64,000 nucleotides of DNA from Roseiarcus sp963781895 (GCA_963781895.1 CAWAIM010000034.1:1-64000), one strand, 5' to 3'; shown: positions 26,014 to 35,397, counted from the stretch's first letter. Made by a program: numbers and translations. The notes: generated by a model from the sequence alone, not told the origin.

Positions 26014-28341
26014 ATGACGATGAAAGTGTTGAAATTCGGTGTCGGCCAACCGGTGCGGCGCGTTGAAGACGACCGTTTGGTTCGGGGCGAGGGCGTCTAC
26101 ACGTCGGACCTCGCGCCCGAAGGCGCCCTCCACGCCGTTTTCGTCCGCAGCCCGCACGCTTATGCGCGCTTTCGCGTCGCCGACCGCAACTCGGCGCTCA
26201 AGGTCGCCGGAGTGAAGGCCGTGCTGACTGCGTCGGACTTCTCTTCTCTCGGGCCAATTCCCTGCTTGGCGCCGACGCGAAACTCGGACGGCGCGTTGAC
26301 GCCTCTGAAGCCCTACCCGGTCATGGCTAGCGCGGAAGCGCATCACGTTGGCGATATCGTCGCGATGGTCATCGCGGACTCGGCGTTCGCCGCTCGCGAC
26401 GGCGCCGAGGCGCTCGGAATCGACTGGGAATCCTTGCCGCCCGTCGTCGATTCCCTGGCCGCCATCGAGCCGGGCGCTGCTCAGCTCTTTTCCGGCGCCC
26501 CGGGCAACGTCGCCTTTGACGCCCATATCGGCGACAAGGCCGAGACCGACGCCGTTTTCGCTCGGGCCCCTCATGTGGTCTCGATCAGGGTCGTCAATCC
26601 ACGGGTCATTTCGAATTTCATGGAGCCGCGCGCGGCCGTTGCCTCCGTCGACCCTGGCGGCGGTCGCCTAACCCTTCACGTCGGCAGTCAGGGGGTGCAT
26701 GTTTTGCGCGACGTCCTGGCCGGAAAAGTGCTGAAGATACCGACAGAGAAGCTGAGGGTGGTCACCGGCGACGTCGGAGGGGGTTTCGGCACCAAAGGGT
26801 TTCTCTATCGCGAATATCCGCTTGTCCTGGAAGCTGCGCGGCTCCTTGGCCGCCCGGTCTCGTGGCAGGCTGACAGGTCGGAGCACTTCGTTGGAGACGC
26901 TCATGGTCGCGATAATGTGACGAGCGCCGAGATGGCGTTGGACACAGACGGGCGGTTTCTCGCCCTTCGCGTGGATATTCTCGCCAATTTAGGCGCATAC
27001 CTGTCCCTCTATGCGCCTTACGTGCCCTGGCTCGGCGCCTCGATGGCCACTGGTCCCTACAAAATCGAAACGCTGCACGCGCGGGTTCGCGGCGTTTACA
27101 CGCACACGGTGCCCGTTGACGCCTATCGCGGCGCCGGACGGCCGGAAGCCGCCTATGTCCTGGAGCGCCTTGTCGACCGCTGTTCGCGCGAGCTCGGCCT
27201 GTCGAAGGAAGCGATCCGCCTGCGCAATTTCGTGCCCCCCGCGGCGATGCCCTACAAGACGCGGACGGAGCGGACCTACGACGTCGGCGATTTCGGCGGC
27301 GCTCTGAAGAGGTGCCTGGAAAAGGCCGACGTCGACGGCTTTGACAAGCGCGCCGCGCAAACCAGGGACCGGGGCGCGATCCGCGGGCTTGGCGTCGCCA
27401 GCTATATTGAATGCACGGCCTGGGGAGAAGGCGAGACCGGTTCGCTCGCGCTGGAGAAGGACGGCTCGTTCACGCTGCTGATCGGCACGCAATCCAGCGG
27501 ACAAGGGCATGAAACGGCCTACGCGCAAGTCGTCGCCCAGCAATTCGAGGTGCCGCTCGAGCGCATCAAAGTGGTGCAAGGGGACACGGATCGGGTTTCA
27601 ACCGGGGCTGGGACGGGCGGTTCCCGTTCGATCCCGATTGGCGCGGTGATGACGACGCGGGCCGCGAAGAAGCTCGCCCAATCCTTGAGGGATCTTGCTG
27701 CCGATGAGCTGGAGGCGGCGAGCGCCGATCTCGAAATCGTCGACGGGGAAATTCGCATCGTCGGCACCGACCGATCACTTTCGCTGGCGCAAATCGCCGC
27801 GCTGCCTTCGGCCAGCGCGGAGCGGCTGCGGGGCGTCGAGTCCTATACGCCCGAATCCGCGACCTATCCCAATGGGACCCACATCTGCGAGGTCGAGATC
27901 GATCCCGAAACGGGCGCGACACGAATCGACCGCTACACGATCGTCGACGATTTCGGCTTCACGCTCAACCCGCTGCTCCTCGAGGGTCAGGTCCACGGCG
28001 GTGTGGCCCAAGGGGCGGGTCAGGCGCTGATGGAGCGGGCCGTGTACGACGGCGACGGGCAGCTTCTCTCGGCGAGCTTCATGGACTATTGCATGCCGCG
28101 CGCCGATGATTTCGCCTCGATCGATTTCGAGACCCGCAACGTTCCCTCGACGACGAATCCCCTCGGACTGAAGGGTGCGGGCGAAGCTGGTTCGATCGGT
28201 TCGACCCCGGCGGTCGTCAACGCCATCGCCGACGCGTTGTGGCGCGCTTATGGCGTGACGGATATCGATATGCCCGCCACTCCACAGACCGTGTTTCGGG
28301 CGATTCACGGACCTGGCGCTCGGAAACAAGGCGCCGGCTGA
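26014..28341 (+). CDS. Xanthine dehydrogenase-family molybdopterin-binding subunit (form II CoxL-like)
   Basis: A 775-residue large subunit of the molybdenum hydroxylase family. It begins with the small aldehyde oxidase a/b hammerhead-type domain (GQPVRRVEDDRLVRGEGVYTSD) and continues with the two molybdopterin-binding domains: GGGFGTKGFLYREYPL, the loop AYRGAGRPEAAYVLERLVD, GQGHETAYAQVVA, and the catalytic glutamate in GAGEAGSIGSTPAV. AYRGAGR is the loop of form II relatives; true CO dehydrogenases carry a different, cysteine-containing loop, so CO oxidation is not predicted. The medium FAD and small iron-sulfur subunit genes expected beside it are absent. AGGGAT precedes ATG 26014. Confidence 0.9.
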   Translation: MTMKVLKFGVGQPVRRVEDDRLVRGEGVYTSDLAPEGALHAVFVRSPHAYARFRVADRNSALKVAGVKAVLTASDFSSLGPIPCLAPTRNSDGALTPLKPYPVMASAEAHHVGDIVAMVIADSAFAARDGAEALGIDWESLPPVVDSLAAIEPGAAQLFSGAPGNVAFDAHIGDKAETDAVFARAPHVVSIRVVNPRVISNFMEPRAAVASVDPGGGRLTLHVGSQGVHVLRDVLAGKVLKIPTEKLRVVTGDVGGGFGTKGFLYREYPLVLEAARLLGRPVSWQADRSEHFVGDAHGRDNVTSAEMALDTDGRFLALRVDILANLGAYLSLYAPYVPWLGASMATGPYKIETLHARVRGVYTHTVPVDAYRGAGRPEAAYVLERLVDRCSRELGLSKEAIRLRNFVPPAAMPYKTRTERTYDVGDFGGALKRCLEKADVDGFDKRAAQTRDRGAIRGLGVASYIECTAWGEGETGSLALEKDGSFTLLIGTQSSGQGHETAYAQVVAQQFEVPLERIKVVQGDTDRVSTGAGTGGSRSIPIGAVMTTRAAKKLAQSLRDLAADELEAASADLEIVDGEIRIVGTDRSLSLAQIAALPSASAERLRGVESYTPESATYPNGTHICEVEIDPETGATRIDRYTIVDDFGFTLNPLLLEGQVHGGVAQGAGQALMERAVYDGDGQLLSASFMDYCMPRADDFASIDFETRNVPSTTNPLGLKGAGEAGSIGSTPAVVNAIADALWRAYGVTDIDMPATPQTVFRAIHGPGARKQGAG

Positions 28342-28554
28342 CCCACCCGGACGGCGGACGAGCGAGCAACGATCAAATTCACGACTGCGTCGCTCGCGTC
28401 GCCGAGGGCGGCGATCCGATCTGCAAGCCGCGCACGCTGGCGATGGCCCGGCGCGGGAGGGTTGGGGCCCTTCCCGCGCCTTGCTTCCCGGCGCTTCTAC
28501 GCCTAATTCAGGACGAACCGGCGCGCTTGCGCGTCCCCGGCAGCGAGATCGCGT

Positions 28555-29544
28555 ATGTTGCAAACTCTTCTGGCCGAGGACCGGCCGCTGCTGGCGGATG
28601 GGGCCATAGGCACCAATCTGTTCGCGATGGGCCTGACCTCAGGGGACAGTCCCGAGCTGTGGAACGCCGAGCAGCCCGAGCAGATTCAGGCTCTCCATCA
28701 GGCCTTCGTCGACGCCGGCTCGGACATCATTCTGACCAACAGTTTCGGCGCCAACCGCCGGCGTCTCGCGCTGCACGGCCTTGACCCCCGCGCGCGCGAA
28801 CTCAATCGCCTCGCCGCGGAGAACGCGCGCAACGTCGCCGACAGGGCGCGGCGGCGTATCGTCGTCGCCGGTTCGGTCGGGCCGACTGGCGATCTTATCG
28901 CCCCGCTCGGACCCTTGAGCGAAGCCGAAGCGGTCGAGGTCTTTGTCGAGCAGATCGAGGCCTTGCGCGACGGCGGCGCCGACGTCGCATGGATCGAGAC
29001 GATGTCCGCGCCCGAAGAAATTCGCGCGGCGGCGCTGGCGGCCGCAAAAGTCGAAATGCCGTTCACGATCACTGCCAGCTTTGACACCGCCGGCCGCACA
29101 ATGATGGGGGTCGCGCCCGCCGCGCTCGCCGCCCTCGTCGAAGACTTCGACCCCAGGCCGCTCGCCTATGGCGCCAATTGCGGCGTCGGCGCCTCCGATC
29201 TTCTGCTCGCGATCCTGGACATGGGCGCGGCCAGTCCAAACGCCGCGCTGATCGCAAAGGCCAATGCTGGGGTGCCCCAATGGCATGGCGCGCACATCCA
29301 CTATTCCGGCACGCCAGAGCTGATGGAACTATACGCTGGGCTGGCCGTCGATTGCGGCGCGCGCATCATCGGCGGCTGCTGCGGCAATACGCCCGCCCAT
29401 GTCGCGGCGATGCGGCGCGGGCTCGACGCCCATAAGCCCGGAATTCGCCCGAGCCAAGAGAAAATCGTCGCCGCGCTCGGCCCTGTCATGGCCCCGGCCG
29501 CCGCCGTGACGGGCGAGCGGAAGAGACGCCGTGAGCGCGTATGA
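28555..29544 (+). CDS. Homocysteine S-methyltransferase family protein (betaine-homocysteine methyltransferase-like)
   Basis: A zinc-dependent methyltransferase that remethylates homocysteine to methionine. The 329-residue TIM barrel has the N-terminal LLADGAIGTNLFAMG, the NSFGANRRRL segment, and three zinc cysteines, one in GANCGVGASDL and two in IIGGCCGNTPAHVAAMR. Methyl donor (betaine, S-methylmethionine or other) is not readable. It starts at ATG 28555 and ends with a four-base overlap onto the rluD start. Confidence 0.88.
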   Translation: MLQTLLAEDRPLLADGAIGTNLFAMGLTSGDSPELWNAEQPEQIQALHQAFVDAGSDIILTNSFGANRRRLALHGLDPRARELNRLAAENARNVADRARRRIVVAGSVGPTGDLIAPLGPLSEAEAVEVFVEQIEALRDGGADVAWIETMSAPEEIRAAALAAAKVEMPFTITASFDTAGRTMMGVAPAALAALVEDFDPRPLAYGANCGVGASDLLLAILDMGAASPNAALIAKANAGVPQWHGAHIHYSGTPELMELYAGLAVDCGARIIGGCCGNTPAHVAAMRRGLDAHKPGIRPSQEKIVAALGPVMAPAAAVTGERKRRRERV

Positions 29545-30629
29545 CCGCCATGGCCAAGCGCCGTTTCGAGAGGAGCGGGAACGAGACGGAGCGCCAGCCG
29601 AGCGTTGAAGCCGCGCCCAATGGACCCTTGGTCGCGCCGTCGGGAGTGCAGGTCTTCGACGTCGACACGCCGAGCGCGGGCGAGCGGCTCGACCGATTCC
29701 TGGGCTGGGCGGCGGCCCGGCGGCGCATCGCGCTGTCGCGCACGCGGCTCAAGACGCTGATCGAGGCGGGAGAAGTTAAGGTTGACGGAGCAGTCGCGCG
29801 GGAGCCTTCGATGCGGCTTCCCGAGGGCGCGCGGATCGCGTTCGAGGCGCCGCCGCCTGAGGATTCGCCGCTAATCGGCGAGGACATGCCGCTCGACGTC
29901 GTCTACGAGGACGAGCATCTGATCGTCATTGACAAGCCGGCTGGCCTCGTCGTCCATCCGGCGCCGGGCCACGCCGATGGCACGCTGGTCAATGCGCTGC
30001 TCCACCACTGCGGCGCGAGCCTTTCCGGCATAGGCGGAATCAGGCGGCCGGGCATCGTGCACCGGCTCGACAAGGACACCTCCGGTCTCGTGGTCGTCGC
30101 CAAAACCGACGCCGCGCATCGCGGCCTTGCCGAGCTTTTCGCCGATCACGGCCGCGCCGGGTCGCTTGTGCGCGAGTATCTTGCGCTTGTGTGGGGCGAG
30201 TTCCCGTTGATTGCGGGGAGGATCGAGGCGGAGATTGGCCGCCATCCGCGTCATCGCGAAAGAATGGCGGTCGCGCCCGATGGGCGCGGCCGGCGCGCGG
30301 TCACCCATTGGCGGCTCGAAGAGGCCCTCGGCCGCGCGAGCCTCCTGGTTTGCCGGCTTGAAACCGGACGGACTCATCAGATTCGCGTCCACATGGCCTC
30401 GATCGGTCACCCGCTGCTCGGCGATTCGGTTTACGGCGCGGGGTTCAGGACCAAGGCGACACAGCTCGCGAAGGGCGCGCGAGACGCCCTTGGGGCGCTC
30501 GGGCGCCAAGCCCTGCATGCCGCGGTTTTAGGGTTTGAACATCCGATCACCGGGGAGCTATTGCGTTTCGAAAGTCCCGCGCCAAAGGATCTTTCCAAAC
30601 TTATCAAGGCTCTGCGCTCCGGCGAGTGA
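29541..30629 (+). CDS. rluD: 23S rRNA pseudouridine synthase, RluA/RluD family
   Basis: The enzyme converts specific uridines of 23S rRNA to pseudouridine. The 362-residue protein has an S4 RNA-binding domain near residues 50-95 (GERLDRFLGWAAARRRIALSRTRLK) and a catalytic domain with VHRLDKDTSGLVVVAKT carrying the catalytic aspartate, then the LETGRTHQIRVHMASIGHPLLGDSVYG block. It is translationally coupled to the upstream methyltransferase gene and followed by rpoH. In Hyphomicrobiales rluD-rpoH is a frequent pair. Confidence 0.93.
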   Translation: MTAMAKRRFERSGNETERQPSVEAAPNGPLVAPSGVQVFDVDTPSAGERLDRFLGWAAARRRIALSRTRLKTLIEAGEVKVDGAVAREPSMRLPEGARIAFEAPPPEDSPLIGEDMPLDVVYEDEHLIVIDKPAGLVVHPAPGHADGTLVNALLHHCGASLSGIGGIRRPGIVHRLDKDTSGLVVVAKTDAAHRGLAELFADHGRAGSLVREYLALVWGEFPLIAGRIEAEIGRHPRHRERMAVAPDGRGRRAVTHWRLEEALGRASLLVCRLETGRTHQIRVHMASIGHPLLGDSVYGAGFRTKATQLAKGARDALGALGRQALHAAVLGFEHPITGELLRFESPAPKDLSKLIKALRSGE

Positions 30630-30798
30630 TGAAGAAGGCCGCGGATTGCGAGAAAAAAAATGAACTAACGTTCATCGTCGCTTCATTCTGCTCTGGCCGT
30701 TCGGCCCTTTTTCGGCCACGCTTGCCGGAACACTATTGGGCAACCGGCCGTAGCGCCGATGGGGACGGTCTAAAACCGAGACCCGACTGGAGAATAAC

Positions 30799-31704
30799 AT
30801 GGCCGCGTCCCTTCCCGTCATCGCGGGCGAATCTGGGCTTGCCCGTTATCTGCAAGAGATCAAGCGGTTTCCGATGTTGGAGCCGCATGACGAATACATG
30901 CTTGCCAAGCGTTGGCGCGAGCACGGCGACCGCGAAGCCGCGCACAAGCTCGTCACTTCGCATTTGCGGCTGGTGGCCAAGATCGCGATGGGGTATCGCG
31001 GATATGGCCTGCCGATCGGCGAGGTGATTTCCGAGGGCAATGTCGGGCTGATGCAAGCCGTCAAGCGGTTCGAGCCGGATAAGGGTTTCAAGCTCGCCAC
31101 TTACGCGATGTGGTGGATTCGGGCCTCGATTCAGGAATACATCCTGCGCTCATGGTCGCTGGTGAAGATGGGCACCACCGCGAGCCAGAAGAAGCTGTTT
31201 TTCAATCTGCGCAAGGCGAAGAGCCGCATTTCGGCGCTCGACGAGGGCGACTTGCGCGACGATCAAGTAGAGACGATCTCGAAGCGTCTCGGAGTCGCCA
31301 AGCAAGACGTGATCGAAATGAACCGCCGCCTCGGCGGCGACGCCTCGCTCAACGCGCCGTTGCGCGAAGACGGCGAAGGCGAGTGGCAGGATTGGCTCGT
31401 CGACGAAAGCGCCGATCAGGAGACCCGCCTCGCTGAGCGTGAGGAGTCGGACGCCCGTTTGGAAGCGCTCAGGGGTGCGCTTACGGTGCTCAATCCGCGC
31501 GAGAGGCGGATCTTCGAGGCGCGACGTCTCGCCGAGGATCCCATTACTCTCGAGGAGCTATCCGCCGAATTCGGGGTGTCGCGCGAGCGGGTGCGACAGA
31601 TCGAAGTGCGCGCCTTCGAAAAAGTGCAGGCTGCGGTCAAGGCGGGCGTGGCCAAGGTCCAGATTCCAAAGAAGAGGGAGCCGGCCGCCTTGACGGCCCG
31701 GTAG
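30799..31704 (+). CDS. rpoH: RNA polymerase sigma-32 (heat-shock) factor
   Basis: RpoH directs RNA polymerase to heat-shock promoters. The 301-residue protein has sigma region 2 (VSEGNVGLMQAVKRFEPDKGFKLATYAMWWIRASIQEYI in spirit, near residues 75-115), the RpoH box QKKLFFNLRKAKSRI near residue 135, and a region 4 helix-turn-helix (LEELSAEFGVSRERVRQIEVRA). A ribosome-site-poor leader (GGAGAATAAC) precedes ATG 30799. The 169-bp upstream gap after rluD presumably carries its own promoter; I could not assign boxes with confidence. Confidence 0.95.
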   Translation: MAASLPVIAGESGLARYLQEIKRFPMLEPHDEYMLAKRWREHGDREAAHKLVTSHLRLVAKIAMGYRGYGLPIGEVISEGNVGLMQAVKRFEPDKGFKLATYAMWWIRASIQEYILRSWSLVKMGTTASQKKLFFNLRKAKSRISALDEGDLRDDQVETISKRLGVAKQDVIEMNRRLGGDASLNAPLREDGEGEWQDWLVDESADQETRLAEREESDARLEALRGALTVLNPRERRIFEARRLAEDPITLEELSAEFGVSRERVRQIEVRAFEKVQAAVKAGVAKVQIPKKREPAALTAR

Positions 31705-31891
31705 GGAGGCCAAGGGGGCGATCGAAGAATGGCGACCGGACGCGTTGGGCGTTCTCTGGCGAATGCTCGCCATTCAACGATTGATCGTTGGCGCGCGCCA
31801 AGCGGGGAAACGCTCGCGCCGCCAAAGCGAATCTGAGATAGACTATCGCCGACTGGCAAAATTGTTTCGCCGAACTGCAATAAGGTCCCAC

Positions 31892-33352
31892 ATGCCTTCG
31901 AGTCGATTTCGGCTTCGTGTCATTGGCGCGGTAGTGCTGGCTGCGACGGTGAGCGCGCGCCCTGTTTCTGCCGCGGATAGGCCCGCAACACCCGAGGGCG
32001 CGCAACAGCTGCGGGACTTCTTCGGGAGATTTTTGCCAGCCTCGGCGCCCGCCTTCGTGACGGTGAAGCCCGAAGGCTCCGACTACCTGATCTCGGTCGA
32101 CCTCAGCGCGCTCAACCCGTTGTTGAAGGCTGCGGGGGCGGGAGCGTCTTACGATCCTACGGTCCTTGCCTACAAAGCGACCGAGCAGGATGATGGCAAG
32201 TGGCGGGTCACCCAGGATTCTCTGCCCAAAATCTCCTCGGGCGCGGGAGACGTAAGGAGCAGCTTCGAAGTCACGAATTTCCACCAAAAACTTTTGGTCG
32301 ATCCGGCGATCGCCTGGTATCTCAGCGGCTCGGCGAGTTCGGATAAAGGCGTCATCAAAACGCATTCGCGGAAGTTCGATCAGACCATCGATTTTGGCCC
32401 GACCCACGCCGACGCGACGACCATTGTGAACGGAGACGGTTCGATCTCGACCACGGTTAAGGAGGATATTACTGATATCGGCGTAAAAGCGAGCGCTGTC
32501 GACAAGGGCGACGCGCCAGGCAATATCAGCGGACGCATCAGTAAGGCGCTCGTTCAAGTGGCGGTGGACGGGCTGAAGACTCGAAAGGCGTTCGACCTTT
32601 TGACGCTTGTGGCGGCGCATCCTTCTCGGGCCGAACTCGCGCCAAAGGAGGCGGAGCTGAAGGCCGCGCTGAAGGAGTTGGCGGCGCCGGGGCTCAAATT
32701 CGTGGAAGCAGGCGAAGCGCAAAAGACTGTGATCGAATCGCAAATCGGCGCCGTGGCTCTGTCCAACCTCAAAGGCCAGCTCGGCATGGCCAACGCCGGA
32801 GCGCAAAGCTCGATCAGTTTTAGCCTCTCGGCCGAAGGGCTGAGCCTGCCCGTTGGTTTGGGGCCGCCCGGCGCCGCCGATCTGACCCCCTCGAAACTCG
32901 ACTTGGCGGCGACATTCAAGGGATTCGACCTCACCGCTGCGGCCAACGAGGCGATCACCGACATGCATTTGCAAGGCGACGATCCGCCAATTTCTGATGC
33001 GGACTCGGAGAAAGTGATGGCGGCGCTGCTGAGCGCCGGTCCGATGAGGCTCGACATAGCGCTGTCCCATGTTCGTGCGCCGGCGATCGACGCGGATTTC
33101 CAGGGCGTAGTGCGCTACGTTCCTGGCAAGCCCTCAGGCGTTGTAACCATTCATATGCGTGAATTCGACAAGACCATGGCGGCGGTCAAAGCGCTTGGAC
33201 CGGCCATCGCGGTCAAGGCCCTGCCTGGATTCGCCATGGCCAAGGGCCTCGCCAAGAGCGAAAGCGACGGAAGCCTGAGTTGGGTCGTCGAAGTTGGCGA
33301 GGATCGGTCGATCAAGGTGAACGGCCTGCCGCTCGGCAATGCGCCAGAGTGA
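31892..33352 (+). CDS. Exported protein of unknown function
   Basis: I do not recognise a named family with confidence. The 486-residue product has a clear Sec signal peptide (RLRVIGAVVLAATVSARPVSAA) and then a mature, mostly beta/alpha periplasmic protein with no cysteines or lipobox. Repeated stretches of the type ISFSLSAEGLSLPVG and LDLAATFKGFDL suggest a multi-repeat beta-sheet fold, perhaps in the direction of DUF2125-type proteins, but this is a guess. AAGG lies seven bases before ATG 31892. It sits 187 bp after rpoH and ends 10 bp from the convergent dsbB, so it may be a single-gene unit. Confidence 0.75.
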   Translation: MPSSRFRLRVIGAVVLAATVSARPVSAADRPATPEGAQQLRDFFGRFLPASAPAFVTVKPEGSDYLISVDLSALNPLLKAAGAGASYDPTVLAYKATEQDDGKWRVTQDSLPKISSGAGDVRSSFEVTNFHQKLLVDPAIAWYLSGSASSDKGVIKTHSRKFDQTIDFGPTHADATTIVNGDGSISTTVKEDITDIGVKASAVDKGDAPGNISGRISKALVQVAVDGLKTRKAFDLLTLVAAHPSRAELAPKEAELKAALKELAAPGLKFVEAGEAQKTVIESQIGAVALSNLKGQLGMANAGAQSSISFSLSAEGLSLPVGLGPPGAADLTPSKLDLAATFKGFDLTAAANEAITDMHLQGDDPPISDADSEKVMAALLSAGPMRLDIALSHVRAPAIDADFQGVVRYVPGKPSGVVTIHMREFDKTMAAVKALGPAIAVKALPGFAMAKGLAKSESDGSLSWVVEVGEDRSIKVNGLPLGNAPE

Positions 33353-33362
33353 GCGGGCCGCC

Positions 33363-33869
33363 TCAATGCTCCAATCGCGCCGCGAGCGCGGCGTAGAGCG
33401 CGAGCGCGGCGCTGGCGATCACGTCCCATCCCGCCAGCGAGAGACCGGCGATGCGCAATTGGACCTCGTCGCAATCGACGATTCTGGTAGAATTGAGATC
33501 TTTCATGAGGTTGTTGACGTCGACGGATCCAGTCAGCGCGCCGGTGCAGGCGGTTGGCCCCGGCCACCAGTGATATTCGACGCCCGCATGATAGGCTGCG
33601 AGAAGCGCGTTGGCGAGGAAGGCGAGCGCCAGCAGGGCGAATCCGCCCCGCGCCAGACCGTGCGCGGAGCGGCTGGCGAGAACTGCGGTGAGGGCCGCCA
33701 ACGGGACGCCAACGTAGAAAGCGATACGCTCTTTCAGGCACAGTTCGCAGGGCTGGTAGCCGAACCATTGGAGGATCCATACCGTCGCGAGCGTCGCCGA
33801 AGCCGCGGCAAGGAGAAGCACCGCCCTGCGGGTCTGCGACGGGGGCAGGGCCTGCTCGACGACAGTCAT
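33363..33869 (-). CDS. dsbB: Disulfide bond formation protein B (DsbB family)
   Basis: DsbB-type membrane proteins reoxidise DsbA by passing electrons to quinone. The 168-residue protein has four membrane segments, the first redox pair as CELC after the first segment (FGYQPCELCLKERI), and a second periplasmic pair in TACTGA and VDCDEVQ. The ATG at 33869 shares one base with the stop of the DedA-like gene upstream, so the two are coupled. No dsbA is visible in the window. Confidence 0.9.
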   Translation of the reverse strand: MTVVEQALPPSQTRRAVLLLAAASATLATVWILQWFGYQPCELCLKERIAFYVGVPLAALTAVLASRSAHGLARGGFALLALAFLANALLAAYHAGVEYHWWPGPTACTGALTGSVDVNNLMKDLNSTRIVDCDEVQLRIAGLSLAGWDVIASAALALYAALAARLEH

Positions 33870-34450
33870 CAGAATACCTTGATCGCAATGACGAAGCCGG
33901 CGAGGACCAGCGCGGCGAACCCGCCCAGGACGGCCGCGAAATTGCGCTCCATCGCCGCGCGCAACGGCTCGCCGAACCGGTTGATCGCACCCGCGACCAG
34001 AAAGAATCGCGCGCCGCGCGTCAGCGCCGAAAGCGCGACGAACAGCAGAAAATTATAACCGAGAAGGCCGCTCGTGATTGTCACCAGCTTATAGGGGATC
34101 GGAGTTAGGCCCTTGATGAGGATCACCAGCCAACCCCATTGGGCGTAGGTCTGCTTCAGCGCCTCCATCTTCGCGCCATAGCCGTAGAGATTGACGAGCC
34201 ATTGCCCCAAAGTGTCGTAAAGTGCTGCGCCAATCGCATAGCCGAGCATGCCGCCAAGGACCGAGGCGACGGTCGCGACAAGCGCAAACTGCCAGGCGCG
34301 CCGCGGCTGGGCGAGCGTCATCGGCACGAGCAGCACGTCAGGCGGAATGGGAAAGAATGAGCTTTCAGCGAAGGCGACCACGGCCAGCGCCGGCATGGCG
34401 CGTGGACTGGAGGAGAGGGCGTTGAGCCGGGCGTAGAGCGATTCGAGCAT
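33869..34450 (-). CDS. YqaA/DedA family membrane protein
   Basis: A 193-residue polytopic membrane protein of the SNARE-associated (DedA) superfamily, YqaA branch. Typical blocks are FAESSFFPIPPDVLLVPMTLAQP and GWLVILIKGLTPIPYKLVTITSGLLGYN, corresponding to re-entrant loops with conserved prolines. DedA relatives are lipid scramblases or proton-coupled transporters needed for envelope integrity. It is the first gene of a two-gene unit with dsbB, just downstream of tRNA-Leu on the other strand. Confidence 0.87.
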   Translation of the reverse strand: MLESLYARLNALSSSPRAMPALAVVAFAESSFFPIPPDVLLVPMTLAQPRRAWQFALVATVASVLGGMLGYAIGAALYDTLGQWLVNLYGYGAKMEALKQTYAQWGWLVILIKGLTPIPYKLVTITSGLLGYNFLLFVALSALTRGARFFLVAGAINRFGEPLRAAMERNFAAVLGGFAALVLAGFVIAIKVF

Positions 34451-34624
34451 AAAATCCTCGACAGTCGCGGAAGCTTTACGCGTTCCGGACTGCCTCGTCC
34501 ACGCGCCAGACTTGGCGAAAGGGCCTTATGGTCGGTAAACGCGACATCCCGGCGCAGTTGGGACGCCTAGCGTTGACCCTGCGCCCCGCGGCGTTCTATA
34601 TCGCGTCCGTCCGCTTCGAGGCGG

Positions 34625-34709
34625 GCCCCTATGGCGGAACTGGTAGACGCGTCCGACTCAAAATCGGATTCCGCAAGGAGTGCTGGTTCGATTCCGGCTA
34701 GGGGCACCA
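34625..34709 (+). tRNA. tRNA-Leu (anticodon CAA)
   Basis: The 85-base gene folds with a seven-pair acceptor stem (GCCCCTA / TAGGGGC), an anticodon stem TCCGA/TCGGA around the loop CTCAAAA, a class II variable arm and a GGTTCGATTCC T-arm. The anticodon CAA reads UUG. The 3' CCA is encoded. Confidence 0.95.
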
Positions 34710-34864
34710 ATCTGTCGCGATTTCGTTTCTCGCGCAACGATAATGCGGAGTGTCGCGCCAATTCGCCGTGGACGCTGGCTCTGTGACCCCGGCTTCGCCC
34801 ACCGACCCGATCGTCGCGGCCGGTCCCGACCAGACCCGCCAGGCGTGAACGCGATGCGCTCGCG

Positions 34865-35308
34865 CTAAGGCCGATGACGGCTCGGTCTGTTCGATTGCCC
34901 GACCGTTAAAGACTTGGCTTGGGTGAGCGTGCTGACCCTCATGGGACGCCTCGGTCCAGCGCTTGCCGCGGACAACCTAGCGCCGGCGCCGGACATATGC
35001 GTCGCCGCCGCAGTCGTCGCGACTGGACAGCCCGTGACGACGGCGGCGCTGGACGCAGGCGCGCTGGAGACGCCGGTGTGCACGCCGGCATTAGCGGTCG
35101 CCGGGCCGTGGACCCCGGCGCTCGTGTGGACGGAGGCCGAAGACATGCACGCCGCAAGCGCTGGACCGGGTGCGTTGAGCGCAAAAACGGCGACAAGCGG
35201 AGCGCCGGCGAGCAATGCGGCGAGCGATTTCGCAAGGCGAAAGGCCACGAATCCAACGGCGTTATGTGCGTCGGACGAAGCGACGACGATTCCAATGTTG
35301 GCTTGCAT
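34865..35308 (-). CDS. Small secreted Ala/Ser/Val-rich protein, unknown function
   Basis: The 147-residue product is supported by a near-ideal ribosome site, GGAGG five bases before ATG 35308, and by a clear signal peptide (LAKSLAALLAGAPLVAVFAL, cleavage probably after ALAA). The mature part is low-complexity, rich in Ala, Ser, Thr, Val and Gly, with three GVH tripeptides (SAGVHG, NAGVHT) about ten residues apart and few charged residues until a basic tail. I know no family for it. A perfect 15-bp palindrome lies 75 bp upstream of the start and could be its operator. Confidence 0.6.
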   Translation of the reverse strand: MQANIGIVVASSDAHNAVGFVAFRLAKSLAALLAGAPLVAVFALNAPGPALAACMSSASVHTSAGVHGPATANAGVHTGVSSAPASSAAVVTGCPVATTAAATHMSGAGARLSAASAGPRRPMRVSTLTQAKSLTVGQSNRPSRHRP

Positions 35309-35382
35309 TGCAGCCTCCGGGATTATTTCGGCGCGAAACGCCGGACCACTTGCCCAATTCAAGGCCTGACGAATTGCGAAGT

Positions 35383-35397
35383 CAACACAAAGTGTTG
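35383..35397. promoter_or_regulatory. Perfect inverted repeat, possible operator
   Basis: CAACACAAAGTGTTG is a 6-3-6 perfect palindrome in the upstream region of the small secreted protein gene. Its length and symmetry suit a dimeric repressor or activator, but I cannot name the regulator. Confidence 0.4.

Noticed and set aside
26014..28341. Annotation as carbon monoxide dehydrogenase large subunit
   Set aside because: The active-site loop is AYRGAGR, typical of form II relatives, and lacks the cysteine-containing loop of true CO dehydrogenases; partner subunits are also missing.
31637..33070. 477-codon minus-strand frame under the exported protein gene
   Set aside because: Shadow of the plus-strand gene, which has a signal peptide and ribosome site; no recognisable motif.
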